A DNA stretch of 64,000 bases from Arachnopeziza araneosa. Its lineage: Eukaryota; Ascomycota; Leotiomycetes; Helotiales; Arachnopezizaceae. This document shows, piece after piece, positions 9,596-22,297 of the stretch. How positions within the stretch are numbered: the stretch's first letter is position 1; every line of letters begins with the position of its first letter. The notes under the pieces were generated by a model, which was given only the letters and a program-made list of their open reading frames with translations, did not search any database and was not told the origin of the DNA. The position numbers and the translations under genes are program-made. The stretch lies in assembly GCA_003988855.1 (NCBI GenBank), contig QYAI01000070.1, forward strand, positions 1-64,000, written 5' to 3'.

Positions 9596-11520
9596 TTAGA
9601 ATATTTGACGCATAACTTCTTCGCGAGTGAGGTTGGTGTTCCGCCATCTTGACATGTAATCATCATGGTTAACTATGATTGTTAGACTGCTTCGCGGTAT
9701 TCATAAGCCAAATTACGTACTGTAAGCACCACACAATCTTCTCTTTCCTGTGAAAGCCGATCGTCCATGAAGAACTCGCCAATTGTCAAAAACTGCTCTA
9801 TGTCAGCGCACCACACAAGTAGGGAGAGAGACATACTCAATGGCCTCCCAGGCTTTAATTGAGCCCAGTACTGCATGCTTTCTCTTGTCAATATTTCGTT
9901 AAACTTTGCAGCTGCAGGATACCATTTGCTAGCGCCCATATTGTAATCTTCGTATAGAGAGATAGGTCGTCGGTCATCATTGTTCCACCTTAATTGTAAG
10001 ATCCTTGGGATTAAGCCCTCTTGCAAATCCTCCATTGTGAAAATAGGGAATTTTCTTGCTGGGGTAATTGATATGCCCTCGTTTCCGCTAGCATGCCAGG
10101 AGACGGGTATCTTTGTGAGATCATGGAAAAGTCGTTTGTTTTCAAATTCCAAGACAGATGCAGCTTTGAATCCATCAACTAGCAGAGATGCACCTCCCTC
10201 CCCGCCCTCATGGGAGAGCAGGTGAAACATCTGGAGGCCAGCAGGATCCGTGAAGTAGGCCGTATCCGTGTGGGGAGGAAGAGCAAGGTTGGTATACGCA
10301 GTGTCTTTAATGCTAAGATCAGCTGTGAAGTCGTAGAAGCCACCTAGAACAATCAGAAGCGTATTCCGAGCTCGATAACACTCATACCATAGTGGGTTTG
10401 ACGAATGAAGGAGATGCGTTCAACAAGTTCTTTTGTCTTTTCAGGTGATACTGGACAACCATCTACGTAGCAAAATCCGTATTCTCTCTGGACCAAATTA
10501 GCAAACTCATCCTAAATAATATAGAACTTACAATCTTATTTGTCCATTTCCCCACACCCTCGTCGTTGGCCATAATTTCATCATAATGAATCGAGGGGGG
10601 GTTTTCTTTGATCTCCGAGCCCCAAAATTTGTAACTAACTAGTGTTATTGGAGTAGAGGCAAAGGGCGTCCTCAGCTTACGGGTTTGCTGCCATCAGGGC
10701 TTTCTCTTCTTCCGTAGCTGATAGCATCGGACGACGGCTATACTTGAAGAGGAACTCCCACTCGTGAAAGGTAACATGTCCGTCATTGGCCCCTAAAAAA
10801 TTAGAGACTGTGTAGCAAGGGGCTTAATAGCTAACAAGTTATCTTGACTCCTCCCTCTTCTGTAGTCACCTCTGATGGAACTAACTTTGCTGGAAGCTAC
10901 ACTGGATTAGAACGGACACATGAAACGAAGAGAGAGGGAGAGTGTGTGGGATTACGGAGAATGTATCCAGTGCCCGTTGCATTGTGTCCTGATTCACACA
11001 CTGAGCACAATGACAATTGTCCCTGGAAGATCAGTCACGTGCACAGAGAAATTGGCTTTCAAGTTTCACTAACCGCAACCATAAGTGAGGTCTAACGAAG
11101 TACGATCAGCTTGGATATTAAGAAGTGTCAGGAGTATTCTCACACGGCGGTAACTGCAACATCCCACTTGAATTGGAGGAAGAGGGCATCATCATTATAC
11201 TTGTGTATAGCTTTCCCCCCGAGCTGCTCGATAATGTCAAAAGGGCCTTCTGAGCGCTTCAATTGATGACCCGCTTCATATAATTGCGACAGAAATGGCG
11301 ACGTCGATAAAGTGCGTCCTGCTGTTTTCAGCTGTGGCCTATCGACATTTGGACTATGCTGCTTTTCGCGCTTGGATTTCTCGAGAGATTCAATATTTGA
11401 ATCAGAGCTTGCAGGGCTGTTCAAAGGAATGGTTGTCAGGGAACGCGAGAATGATCGAGAAAGTGCTTTAGGTGCGCTCAAATAGCGCAGAATCCGTACC
11501 CTCATTGCATTAGGTTTCAC
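9596..11520 (-). CDS. Trimethyllysine dioxygenase (carnitine biosynthesis), mitochondrial
   Basis: Fe(II)/2-oxoglutarate-dependent hydroxylase that converts N6-trimethyllysine to 3-hydroxy-trimethyllysine, the first step of carnitine synthesis. The gene is split into about nine exons that join in frame. The N-terminus is basic and Ser-rich (SFSRSLTTIPLNSP), a likely mitochondrial presequence. The N-terminal zinc-binding domain shows LWLRDNCHCAQCVNQ. The jelly-roll part gives the iron ligands His and Asp in PPHTDTAYF (near 10265) and the distal His in FDNWRVLHGR (near 9785). The 3' end continues through MSRWRNTN to the stop at 9596. Start is at 11520 or at the second Met at 11505. The TMLH call rather than gamma-butyrobetaine dioxygenase rests on HTDTAYF and FDNWRVLHGR. 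It is divergent from the cyclin H gene 164 bp away. Confidence 0.88.
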
Positions 11521-11684
11521 ATATTCTGAGGTTGATCATGTACACTTCTTTGTTGACGGTGCTGAAAAATCTGGGGTCAACGCATGCCGTGCCGCTTTAA
11601 AACTCAGCTCGCAACACAACAGAACACTCCTAGCGTCATTGGCGGCCCCGTGGATACAGCTTCGATCACCAGCCTAAGATAAAG

Positions 11685-12859
11685 ATGACGGAAAGAATAT
11701 TAGAAGATGAGCGCTATCGAACGTCAACGCAGTTCCGCCTTTGGTCTTATACCCCAGACTCCCTCCTGGCTCTCCGCACTACCACCAACCAAATAGCTGC
11801 GGAACGTGTTCGAGAAGCTGTCCGTCGCCTCCGAGAAGCTCGAAAGGTGACCCCCGCCGACTCTCAAGACGCTGAGCATATATTGGGGGAAAACATAGAT
11901 TGCTTAACAGTGGATGAAGAGCTCAAGCTGGTGGCATTCTACTGTCGACAGACGCTCCAGCTTGGGGACCACCAAAAACTACCTACCGATGTAAAGGTGA
12001 TTAGAATCGCTGTCTCCCGATGAGTAACAACTGCTAATCATATAGTTTACAGTCAACCGCAGTACAGTACATTAAACGCTTCTACATAACCAACTCTGTA
12101 ATGACCTACCACCCGACAGACATCCTCAAGACAGCCCTTTATTTCGCCACTAAGACCGAGAACCACTACACTAGACTTAATAAATTTGCGGAACACATTG
12201 GGAATACTACGCCGGAAGGTATTCTTGCCTCGGAATTTCTGCTAACACAAGGCCTACGGTTTACTTTTGATGTTCGGCATCCCTACAGAGCTTTGGAAGG
12301 AGCAGTCATGGAACTCCAGGCACTATCAAAAGGCAATATTCCAGTGCTCCCAGGTGGAGAAGTAGTAAATGGGGATCACCCAGGTAACATGCAGAGGAGA
12401 GTTAAAGACGCACATGGCAGGGCAAGAGATTATCTTAAGACCAGTTCCTTACTTACAGATGTCTACTTCCATTTCACACCAAGTCAGATGATGATGGCTG
12501 CTCTGCTGATTGCGGATAAGGAAATGGCGAGCTGGTATATCAAGTGCAAGATACCTGCTTCAGCTGGCGATTTGCAGAGCAAAATCTTGGCAACCGTTGT
12601 TAAATGTGCGGAAATGTTGCAGGCAGTGGACCCTAGCTTGGAGCCTTCAGTTACAGAGAGGAAGGAGTTACAGGCACTGGCTAAGAAGCTGAAGAAATGT
12701 AGAAATCCAGAGAAGATGGATCTGATTAGCTTGCAGAGGGCAAAACGAGAAGGTGAAGATGTGGATGATGAGAAAGTGGTAAAGAAGAGGAAGCTAGAGA
12801 GGGAGAAGTCAGCAAAAGAAGTAGATGACCTCTTTGGGCCAGAAATAAAGAGATCATAG
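11685..12859 (+). CDS. Cyclin H-type cyclin (TFIIH/CAK subunit, Ccl1/Mcs2-like)
   Basis: Partner cyclin of the CDK-activating kinase in TFIIH, needed for phosphorylation of the RNA polymerase II tail. Two exons, 11685-11996 and 12053-12859, 372 residues. The splice restores VKSTAVQYIKRFYITNSVM, the core of cyclin-box helix 3. Features include an early WSYTPDSL motif typical of cyclin H, the first cyclin box at residues ~60-160, and a second fold at ~165-290 (LLTQGLRFTFDVRHPYRAL). The C-terminus is a basic, Lys/Glu-rich tail ending DDLFGPEIKRS. It is divergent from the dioxygenase gene. Cyclin L or C are less likely because of the WSY motif and the HPYRAL segment. Confidence 0.83.
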
Positions 12860-13259
12860 ATATGTACTACTCGGACTAAACCTTTGTGTTGGGGTAAGTT
12901 GGTAGATTTTCCAACTTTTCTTTCTTAGTCGTCGGTTGTAATCAAAAGCGGCTCTCCAAAAATTACTAGACTGCATGTGGGAAACGCTAGCGGGAATGCA
13001 ACACCTCGAATTAGAGGTAGGCATCAAAATGGACACGCGTTTCAAGATATCCTTAATCAGATAGACGACTTTTAAGTTGCTATGTTGACCATATGCCCGA
13101 CTAACTTCACTCTTAGAAGTCGTAGCATTTTTCGTTGTCTGTATCGAATTGCATTTCCGCTGGGAAGAGACGCCATTCATCACAATAATCACCTGATCAA
13201 GCTTCACCTCAACCTCTCATGGGCCGATTATTCTGTGAAGATACTATGAAGATCCAACA
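12860..13259. other. Intergenic, cyclin H 3' end to NRDE2 promoter
   Basis: 400 bp with no gene. A minus-strand open frame (12854-13207) has no family features. Confidence 0.4.
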
Positions 13260-16200
13260 ATGTCTGGATCTGGGCCCAACGTACCAAAATTCGCATCCTT
13301 CCGTCCAAAGCCTTCACAACCCAACCTAGAGAATTCTCACACCAAAGCTGCTAAAATTGATGATCACAAAAGGCATCATTCCAAGAGACTAGATGAACAA
13401 TCCAGCGACAGGAGTCACCAACGTCGTCGAGCTCAGCGAGCTCGATCAAAAAGCAGAGAAAACGACGAAGCCGCACTGACACCGCCCAAGCAAGAAGCTG
13501 ACGACCATGCGCAAGCTGAAGTCTTTGTCATAGACAAAAAGGGAGACCTGAAAAATCTTGTGTACGGGAGTGTACATAAATATAGCGTACCACCGTTCCA
13601 CAGATATGGCTCTGGCCGGGTCTTGGGCGCCTCACGAGATTTGAGAATTGATCGAGACTTAAAAGACGAAAATATTATTGCTTTGGTCGATCCCAAGAAC
13701 TTTGGATCTCGCGAGAGAGAGAAATATGTATTTTCAAGAATTGCACGTCAGAAATCACGTCTCCTCAAGATACGCCCGAACGCTTTATCTGAAGGAGCAA
13801 TCAGTCACGAAGCAGACTTCGTATCTCTACAACGTCTTAAAGGAGAGAAATTCAAACGAGAAGGAGTCGCCAAAGAGGTCAGTTCAGGGTCTGATCACGA
13901 TGAGAGAAACTATCGCTCGATCTACACTCGGGTTGATGGTAACGAGGCTCCTCGTGATGAGGACTTACAGTACGCAACTGAGAGCGAGTTATCAGGCTCA
14001 GAAAATGGCCGTGCAGTAAAAGTTAGCTCATCAGTAAGACTCAATAACGCCCATCTTTCTCAAAAAGTCGAGCAATCTCCTCAAAGTATTGATGCCTGGT
14101 ATGCACTTATAGATTATCAAGATCAGGTCATTCGTGAAGGAGATGAGCATCGTCGAATCACAAATGCTGAAAACAAAAGTACTGCAGAAATCAAGATACA
14201 TATGTATGAAAAAGCACTTGATAACGCTAGATCTTCGGAAGATCGCGAGAAACTTATTATCGGGCTAATGGCCGAAGGCTCGAAGATTTGGGAATTGAAG
14301 ATGCAAGCGGTCCGTTGGGAGCAGATCTCAAGAGACAACATTGACAGCCTCGCGCTGTTCATCAGATACCTTAATTTTAAGCAAACCACATTTTCATTAT
14401 TTCGCTATGAAGAGGTCAAAGATGTTTACCTTCAACGAATTAAGCTTCTAATCCGAGCTTCAACTACTTCAAACTCACCTGAAAGTGCTGAAGCTTTGTA
14501 TCGTCAGCTTATTTATGTTTTTCTCAGGCTAACGCTTTTCATGCGTGAATCTGGTTACACGGAACTGGCAGTATCAATCTGGCAGTTGCTGCTGGAGATG
14601 AACTTCTGCGGGCCTGCGAAAACATATAGCTCTGAACAAAATATCAACCTTTTTAGGGATTTTTGGGAAGGCGAAGCTCCTCGAATTGGAGAGGATAACG
14701 CTGTGGGATGGTCCAAGTACCTTGAGACCCAAGATGTACCTGACATGCCGAGTCCATTTATTGACAAGCCAGATGATATTCTTGACAACAAAAGCATCTT
14801 CAAGAGTTGGGCTTCTGCTGAGAGGCTGAGGTCAATAAGTTCAAGGATTCCAGCCAAGACAATGGATGAAGCTGTCGAAGATGATCCATTTCGTGTGATC
14901 CTATTCTCGGACCTAGAAGACTTTGTTCTTTTGTTTCCTCCCGATTCAAAGAATCTTCAAATTTTATGCATTGATGCATTTCTCTGTTTCTGTCGCCTAC
15001 CAACAATAGTCTCATCTGAATCAGTCGAATGGCGGAATGATGCTTTCGTTCACGGCGATATTCTGGAGCATAGTCCTAATTGGATTGAACGGCAATATAG
15101 CTTTCCTATCAGCCACAACATAGAAACTGACAAGCCGATAATATCTACGGCTCCTTCTGTGAATGTTATGGCCTCGTCAGAGTCCTTGTTTAGAGGATCT
15201 CTAGGACGAGAGCCGTATAGATCTCATTATATGGGAAACAATGAACCGGTCTCGTATCAGTGGATTCGAAACTGTCTTAACCAATTGACACAAGCGTGGC
15301 CTGATGAATCACTGGCTGAATACTATCTGTCGTTCGAGTTTAGGAACGAGCCGGAGACGATCAAAAAAGTCTCGAAGAGACTTCTTAAGCAGCACCCCAC
15401 TAGCTTGCGATTATATCATGCCTATGGTCTCATAGAATGGTCTCGAGGCAATAAAGACGTGGCAGTTGGTGTCTTTTCAGCAGCTCTGGATATGAGTCGA
15501 TTGACGCTAAAGAATAGATCGGACTTTGAGACTTTACTTTTGTGGAGAAGTTGGATATGGGCTAGTCTTGAAGAAGGCGACAATACTTCAGCGCTCAAAA
15601 ATCTGATTTGTATTACAGACAAAGTTCCTAACTCTGTCATCGAGCTATCGCCTGCACTGATCCTTAAAGCTAAACAACATTTCGCATCAAATAGGGACTT
15701 CTTGCTCTCGTTGAATGCGGTTGCCCATTCTACCATGCACTGTGAATGTATGTAGTCCTGTTTTTTTCCGCGAAAATAATATTGATTGTAGGCAGGCTTA
15801 GCTCTCCTTGAGTATTTATCCGGCAAGGTAACGAGCTCTGGTTCACAAAGGAATATTGACGCTGCCATAGAAGTCTTCGATTCATTTTCTCGAACTCTTC
15901 AGGAACGAGCCCAGATTGTATCACACGAGTTATTTCTGCAATCAGCTGCAAGGCTGCTATATTATCATGCTCATACAGGTCCCTTTCGACCTGTTCTTAT
16001 TCGAGAGCATTTGAATAGATTCTTAACGATCTTCCCGTGCAATACCATGTTTCTCGAGCTCTACAGCTGGAACGAATCCAGGCTTCGGATCGACAATCGA
16101 GTCCGTAAAATCTTCCTTACTACGATTTTAACGTCTCGCAACGATACCTTATCTTCACGACTCTTTATCGTTCACTATGAAACCAATAAAGGGACAATTC

Positions 16201-16547
16201 ATTCCGTGAAAGCAGCTTTAGAGCATGCAGTGTCAGCCTCGGTTTCAGAATCTTCCGCTGGCTTGTGGAGGTTATACATTATTTTCTGTCTCCGAACGCC
16301 GCAGTTCCGGCCGCAAACAAAAGATGTATGGCTGAGGGCGCTAAGGGCTTGTCCGTGGGCTAAGGATCTATACATCATCGGCTTCGAGAGCCTGAGCGAC
16401 GTGATGTTATTTAAGGACTTGAAGAATATATGGAGGGTGATGGGGGAGAAAGGCCTCAGAGTGCACGTCGATTTAGAAGATCGATTTGATGAGATACTTG
16501 ACCCGACGATATGTGAACCATCTCAAAGAAGAGTTGCTCGCCAATAA
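13260..16547 (+). CDS. nrde2: NRDE-2 family protein (RNA surveillance, HAT/TPR repeats)
   Basis: Nuclear factor that works with the Mtr4 helicase and splicing or silencing machinery in other eukaryotes. Two exons, 13260-15747 and 15796-16547 (48-nt intron), 1079 residues, a normal size. The N-terminal ~90 residues are basic and disordered (HQRRRAQRARSKSRE). The NRDE-2 signature follows: IDKKGDLKNLVYGSVHKYSVP and, near residue 280, SPQSIDAWYALIDYQDQ, which starts the half-a-TPR array. The rest is helical repeat, with a typical end (VWLRALRACPWAKDLYIIGFE). Whether this fungus uses it in RNA interference cannot be told from the sequence. Confidence 0.88.
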
Positions 16548-17329
16548 TCAAGGCCCATGCCAAAAATACTACTTTGGACCATCGTTAACCCGGTTTCTGG
16601 AAGTCGGTGAACACTTACCTACAGTGCTGCCCCATGCATCAGATGTTCATTGTAGTCTGGGATACAGGGAAACCCCGCAGCCTCATACTCGGTTTGGTTC
16701 ACTCAAAAGCGGACCAGACGAGTTTCAGCTGACCAAAGTGGCTGATGAAACTTTTGATGATCCAATTGCCGAAACTCACTAGATGTTCCGCGAATCAAAA
16801 CAGCAAAAATAACCCTCATGAAAACCCCGGGAATGACTACACGAAGGATTAGAATAAAAATTAATGCTCCTTGGTGATCGTACGCTTCAAACCTCATCCC
16901 TTGAGTCTTTTGCATTCATTTGTCCTTATTTTTATCATACCTCGGCAAAGTTGGGCCACCAGAGACAGCTCGACATACCTACCCGACCACCCACCGCTCG
17001 GACTTGACCAGCACCATTTTCAGCATGATTTTGTTCGCCTCAACATTGACAAGATGATACGTGGAAACCAATCGAAACCTTTATGCGTTCTCACTTTTCA
17101 TTTCAAAACAGACTTGTGCCTCGGCGATATTTCGGATGCGAACCGAAAGTCAACATTTGTGTAAGAGATACTTGTTTCTTCATTCTATCAATATCTCTTG
17201 CCCACTATCTCAACTGTTCATCCAGTCTTTCTACCAACCCTCTTTTATTCTATTCGATTATATTATTTATCGGCTGTGCCGTTTCTATTTTAAACTTTGT
17301 AAATATTTTTAGTCAACAACAAGACCAAG
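16548..17329. other. Intergenic with promoter of the small-protein locus
   Basis: About 780 bp. It contains CT-rich and TTAT-rich leader-like sequence just before 17330. No gene, RNA or repeat seen. Confidence 0.4.
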
Positions 17330-18025
17330 ATGCAATTCTCCGCTTCTCTTCTCAAACTTTCGCTCCTTGCCCTCATAGCTGCTTCCCCTATAGTTAAGAG
17401 AGCGGCTAGACCAGAGTCTAGCGCGGCCATTGTTGCGCGGGCACAGCCGGAGAAACCTACAATGAGATTTCAATCTCCAGCGGTACTGCAGGCAACGCAG
17501 AAGCAGAAGCCAATGCTCTATTCACAAACATTGATGTATGTCGCTAATTTTCGACCTAAGTGCGCTTTCCTATACTGAAAAAAAATTCAGATGAATGACC
17601 TTGCCGGTGTCAGTGCTGCGGATCTCGCAGTTGTTAAGAACGTTCATGACGTAGCTGAAGATGCGGAGACGGAAGTAATAATCTATCTCACTTACTCTTT
17701 CCCAGGTTTTACTGATGTTTTACAGGCCTTTGATCCAGCAGTATCTGCTGCTAGTGGAGCCGCAGCTACCGCGCTTCAGGTAAACATCCAGCCCAAACTT
17801 CTCCACCAATACAGTGTCCTCTAACCAAAAACTTAGAACGGGAAGATAAAGAACAAGGTGCTTAAGCTCACTGCGGAGGTTTTAGGAATTCAGATCGAAA
17901 CAGCTCAAGGTGGGAGCAGTTCTGATCTTGCCGCTGAGCAGACAAAACTTGCGGCCAACATCAAGCTGGACAGTGCAGCGTCAGGATAGGCAAGTACGGC
18001 GGTGTCTTTCACCGGTACGATCTAG
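17330..18025 (+). pseudogene. Broken small secreted protein gene
   Basis: The first exon encodes a clear signal peptide (MQFSASLLKLSLLALIAAS) and a Lys-Arg site. The later exons (to 17535, 17591-17674, 17726-17779, 17837 on) encode a small-secreted-protein family seen widely in filamentous ascomycetes: ISISSGTAGNAEAEANALF, LAGVSAADLAVVKNVHD, ALQNGKIKNKVLKLTAEVL. Two lesions are visible. Near 17443 the frame of the signal-peptide exon does not connect to the frame of GETYNEIS, and I found no intron that repairs it. At 17987-17989 a TAG stands where the family usually has Gln, with family-like sequence (ASTAVSFTG) continuing to a second stop at 18023. Function of the family is unknown. An assembly error could explain the frameshift alone. 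Confidence 0.7.
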
Positions 18026-18950
18026 AGAACCACGAAACTCATGGAGAAATGATGAGTGAGGAGCATGGATTGAGTGGATGCTATCGCTCGAACAATTGGT
18101 GGAGAGGGTGTAGGATCATGAGTCAATCTCATATATCGCGAGGCGGTCCCAAAGGGCCTCGGCGGTGCTGATTTTAGATATCAGCCCTAGGTGTTCAAAC
18201 ACCTAAAATAGATCTATCATGTCCCATCAAAGTCACCTTTCTGGGCTCATTTGATGTTAGCACCGAAGAACAAATCAGCAGCTATCCCTCCTTGCCTTGA
18301 ATGTTGATGACAAGTATCAGTCGACTTTGTGCAGTAGAGTCACCGTAACCTTTGACTATTTATGTAATGGATATTTAGCATATAGATCAGTCAAATGAGG
18401 AAAATAGCCCTCTGTAAAAGGGAAACTAACGGTGTTTCCAGAGAGTTCCAAGTCGTGGATAGTGATGATGCAAAATCCACCAAAGTATGTACCTCTACAT
18501 TCTTTGTCTGTTATTGGGCTGTTTCTCTTCGAGTTTAGAGGATACCATATCGAAGTGCATACGAGTCAACAACATATTCTCCTTAAGAAAAGGGTTGAGT
18601 ACAAAACGAAGAGAGATGAGAACCTCAAGTCTCGTGAAACCCACCTCAAACCAAAGTATCTACCGAGGAAAACTAAGTTCTTTGAGGAGAGGTCATCAGA
18701 TTTGTGTGGGATGTTCATTATAAAGTGTTTCTTTAATAATTCACTATGAAGACCAAGTAAAGCACGGCCCGAAGCTATCAAAGTACCTTCCATCCTTCAT
18801 GTTAGCCAGCTAGCCATGATTACAATAAGTACAATTGTTGCAGGATTCTACACACAACCTAAGCCTCCATGGTCTCGTTTGTTAATTCAGCAATTTCATT
18901 CATTAAATATGTATATATTCTTGTTTGCGTGGTTTCTTGATCAAGCAGGG
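18026..18950. other. Intergenic with two hairpins
   Basis: No gene recognised in 925 bp. Two inverted repeats lie at 18139-18161 and 18188-18205 (separate entry). Open frames around 18432-18749 have no family features. Confidence 0.4.
18139..18205. repeat. Pair of short hairpins downstream of the broken gene
   Basis: 18139-18161 pairs CGAGG with CCTCG and, inside, CCC with GGG around AAA (a four-base bulge on one side). 18188-18205 is TAGGTGTTCAAACACCTA, 8-bp perfect arms around CA. Role unknown. Confidence 0.6.
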
Positions 18951-21900
18951 TTATTGTCTGTACCTCTGATCACTAAGAATATTACCCCATCCATCTCCAT
19001 CGGCACTAAAAATATCGAGCGCTATCTCCTCATTTGGTGTCATTCCTGTGTGGAATCCCATGTCCTGTGGTATCATCCCACCACCCTGTGGAATACCACC
19101 CTGCAAATCGAAGCCGGTTTGTCCTTGGCTCAAATATGGGGGTAGAGGCGCAAACAACTGCCCCTCAATATCATCGTACACTCGCCCTCCACCAGAGCCA
19201 TTGTCATTCGGAAGAAACATCGGAGTTACTTGCGACTGAGAATTAGGTACCATCCTCATACTCTCTTGTTTCACACTATCGTATCCGATCATAGGCTGGT
19301 TGGGGTACGCGAAGGGGTCAGCAGACGGAAACATCATTGCACTCAATTCAGGGACCGCGTTATTGATGCCAAAATGTTGTGGTATAGGTGGATATCCTTG
19401 TTGCATGCTGTGACCTGTACTAGAGGAGTCAGGAGTTCCCGTTGCTGAGAGATCGTTGGGCTGTAGGAAGGATTGGCGAAGATTGGGGTTGGACATCCGG
19501 TTAACTTGCTGGGTAGCACGCGGTAGGTTGCCAGTTTGAATAGGGGGGGCTATGGGGAACGTTGTGGCCCTTCGGGAGAGTGGTTGACTCTCCGTTAACT
19601 CCGAGGAGTTTTGTGCACCTTGTGACACAGCCACTCCTGAAGGAGCGGAACGCTTTTTGCTCCCGGTGCTAGGATTAAGGTGACGTTCTTTGAGTTGCTC
19701 AGGTAATTGCTCAAAGAGGGTCTGTGGTTAAAATTTAGCGATCTTGATTAACATTCCTTATGGGTTAAACAGACCTTTAAGGCAATGGAGCATCTATCAG
19801 CTGCCTGACTCCTGTGCGCGAGAGCTTTGAGTGCCTCGAATCCGGAATTTGCGTCTAAGAGTATCTCGTGGGAACCCGCCTCATCCGGATTTTCTAAAAC
19901 GAAGTATACTAAAGACAGTATGGCAAAAAATGTAGTATACATCTAACATTCAAAATTAGTCAACGAAGAATCGGGAGACAGTATTGCAATAGGCTTTCAA
20001 GTTTAAACTTTGGCTGTCTATCCGGAGAAGTGAACCGTAAACAAAACTCACAGTAAACCAAAAGGCTCCAACAAGGAGACCTCTTCGTCTCATTTCAGCT
20101 GTAATATGAACTATATTACGTGATACACTAACGCAAGCAGCTGCACAAGCGAATGATCTCTCATCAATATTTTTACCAGCACAAGCTTTTCGGGAAACAT
20201 AATGTAAGAACGGTCTGTACAACATCATTTGTACATGAGCATATGATAATCTCAATAATTGCTGTGCTCTGAATAATACGTCAGCTGAGTTTTGGATTTT
20301 AAACGGAGTATGCTGCCGGAACTGTACCGTAGAACTTCGGAATCCCCATCACCGCCAGGACGTAGAGCCATTGGCAATTTATCTAGCCATTGGGTAAGAT
20401 CACGCTCGATTTCCCTTATTTTTGCATGGCTAATGACATAAGATGACTTCAAGCTTCCTTGAACAGATTCTTCCAAGCCTTTTGTGGGATATATGTATTT
20501 GACAACTTTTGATAATGCGAACATCAACCGAGTGTGTGCATTGGTAGCCGCGAACCGAAGGGATGGCTTTCCTGGAGGCATGGGAAGCACTCCATCTTTG
20601 GTGATATACTCATCGTCGACTTCTATTGGCAATTCTTGATCAATATCATCATAACTTAGCATGTGGGGAAACCCAAGTAGAGCGGACACGTAAGTATCCA
20701 TCTTTCGAATCACCCAGAAAACACGGCGTCTAGTCTCTCTTTCAATAGGGTTGAAGTTCCCAACAAAGTTGCGATGTAAGCCCATTCGCAGAGCCGATCT
20801 AAGTGCAATACCAATATACGAATAGCAAGTGCTCAGATTTGCAGAGGACTGAAGAAAAAGTATCATGAATAGAATGGCTTGTAACAAGATGATATCTCGA
20901 CAATCTGTTACATCCATCATGCTCCGAGCTACGCGGAAATACCTTAGTCTATAGGTTGTTAGTAATCATTCAGGAATTTTACAGACTACTTTTACAAGCA
21001 AAGTCAAATTAAAGTAAGATACGTATATATATACCACAAAGAGTCCATCTATAGCAAATCAAGGAAAAATTCTTGAACTGACCCTTGATCAATACCAGCT
21101 TTGTAGGTGTTCTGCACAAGTCCACTTGGGTCTTCATTCGGTTCGGTGTGAAACATACAACCCAACGCTAAAACGGAGTAAAGAAGTGCTAGATATCGGT
21201 TTTCGGCATCTCCAAAAGTTTCTGGTGGCACATCATATATTCGATCAACCATTTCATAGAATGTAGGATGGTGGACAAAACGAAGGAGTGAGCATGCGCT
21301 GCTCAGGGATGCTTCGCATAACAATTTGGTAATTTCTCGCGGTGGAAGATCCATGGTATTAGGAAGTCCACTTTCATAGGGACTCTCTGTAGCTGATTTG
21401 GGAGATTCATACAGAGCAGTCATATTTGGCCGCGGTATCCTTGGGAATAGTGGTGCTCCATGGTCTCCTAATAGCGTTCCAAACTGCTCTCGCATCCGTC
21501 TTATAAAGACTGTACCAGATGAACCGCCATGAAAGTCCCAATTTCCACGCTCATCCAGGTCAAGTTGCCCAGTAGATTCTATCATCGAGCGCAGTTGAGA
21601 GTCGCTCTCTGAGCCCTGCTCGCCTTCGACCTTTACTGCGAAATCTCCTTGTGAGGCATTCCCTCCGTTACTTACCTGGGCCCGCTGTTGAATCAAAGCG
21701 TCAATATTAGGGTTGTTAAGATCCACGTTGGGCATCACCGTCCTGAGGATGGCTTCGGCTCGTTGGAGGCGATTCTCGAGGGCCTCGATATATTGTGGTG
21801 CTGGATTTCTTCTGCGATTAGAAGGTTGGTCGTAGGTACACTCGTAACTATAAACGGTACCTGAGACATATTAGTCAGGTCAATTGATTTCTATACCAAG

Positions 21901-22297
21901 ACAAGACGTGTGCGTGAAGTTGCACGTACAATGCGTGCAGGGCTGTTTCCCATCGCTGCTAGCGGATTAGCATAGATTCTTGAGGGAGAACTAAGAGCTA
22001 GGGCGCAATGCGCTCTGAAGACATGGTTGACTAGAGTGTAGAACGAAATCAAGGGTGGAACATGCTGTACCATTTGATCTTCTTGCGCCGGCATTCGTCA
22101 CACGCTCGAGTTACTCGTCGTCGTTTTTGCAGAGGTGCCGGCCGCGGTAGTTGTGCATTCGAGCTAGTCGGCGACTTCGATTGCTGCCAGTTCGCTTGCA
22201 CAGCAGGAGAATCCTCGTCGACTTCGAAACTCTCGGGGGAGGAGTGGCCTGGACTCGCAGCAGAGGCCATGGTGGTCCCTAGATTGAAGTCTGCCAT
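18951..22297 (-). CDS. Zn2Cys6 transcription factor with fungal-specific TF domain
   Basis: Nuclear DNA-binding regulator. The binuclear zinc cluster is spread over three exons (22297-22071, 21955-21930, then from 21860): RACDECRRKKIK, then CDGKQPCTHC, then TVYSYECTY, supplying all six cysteines, followed by a dimerisation-type segment (YIEALENRLQRAEAIL). The fungal_trans middle homology region follows, with ALRSALRMGLHRN and TRRRVFWVIRKMDTYVSALLG (about 20690-20830). The C-terminal exon (19634-18951) is Gln/Pro/Gly-rich and ends SDQRYRQ, a likely activation region. About eight exons in total. The zinc cluster resembles regulators of sugar and polysaccharide use, but I cannot name the orthologue. 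Two ATATAT-type palindromes lie 220-340 bp upstream of the start. Confidence 0.87.
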
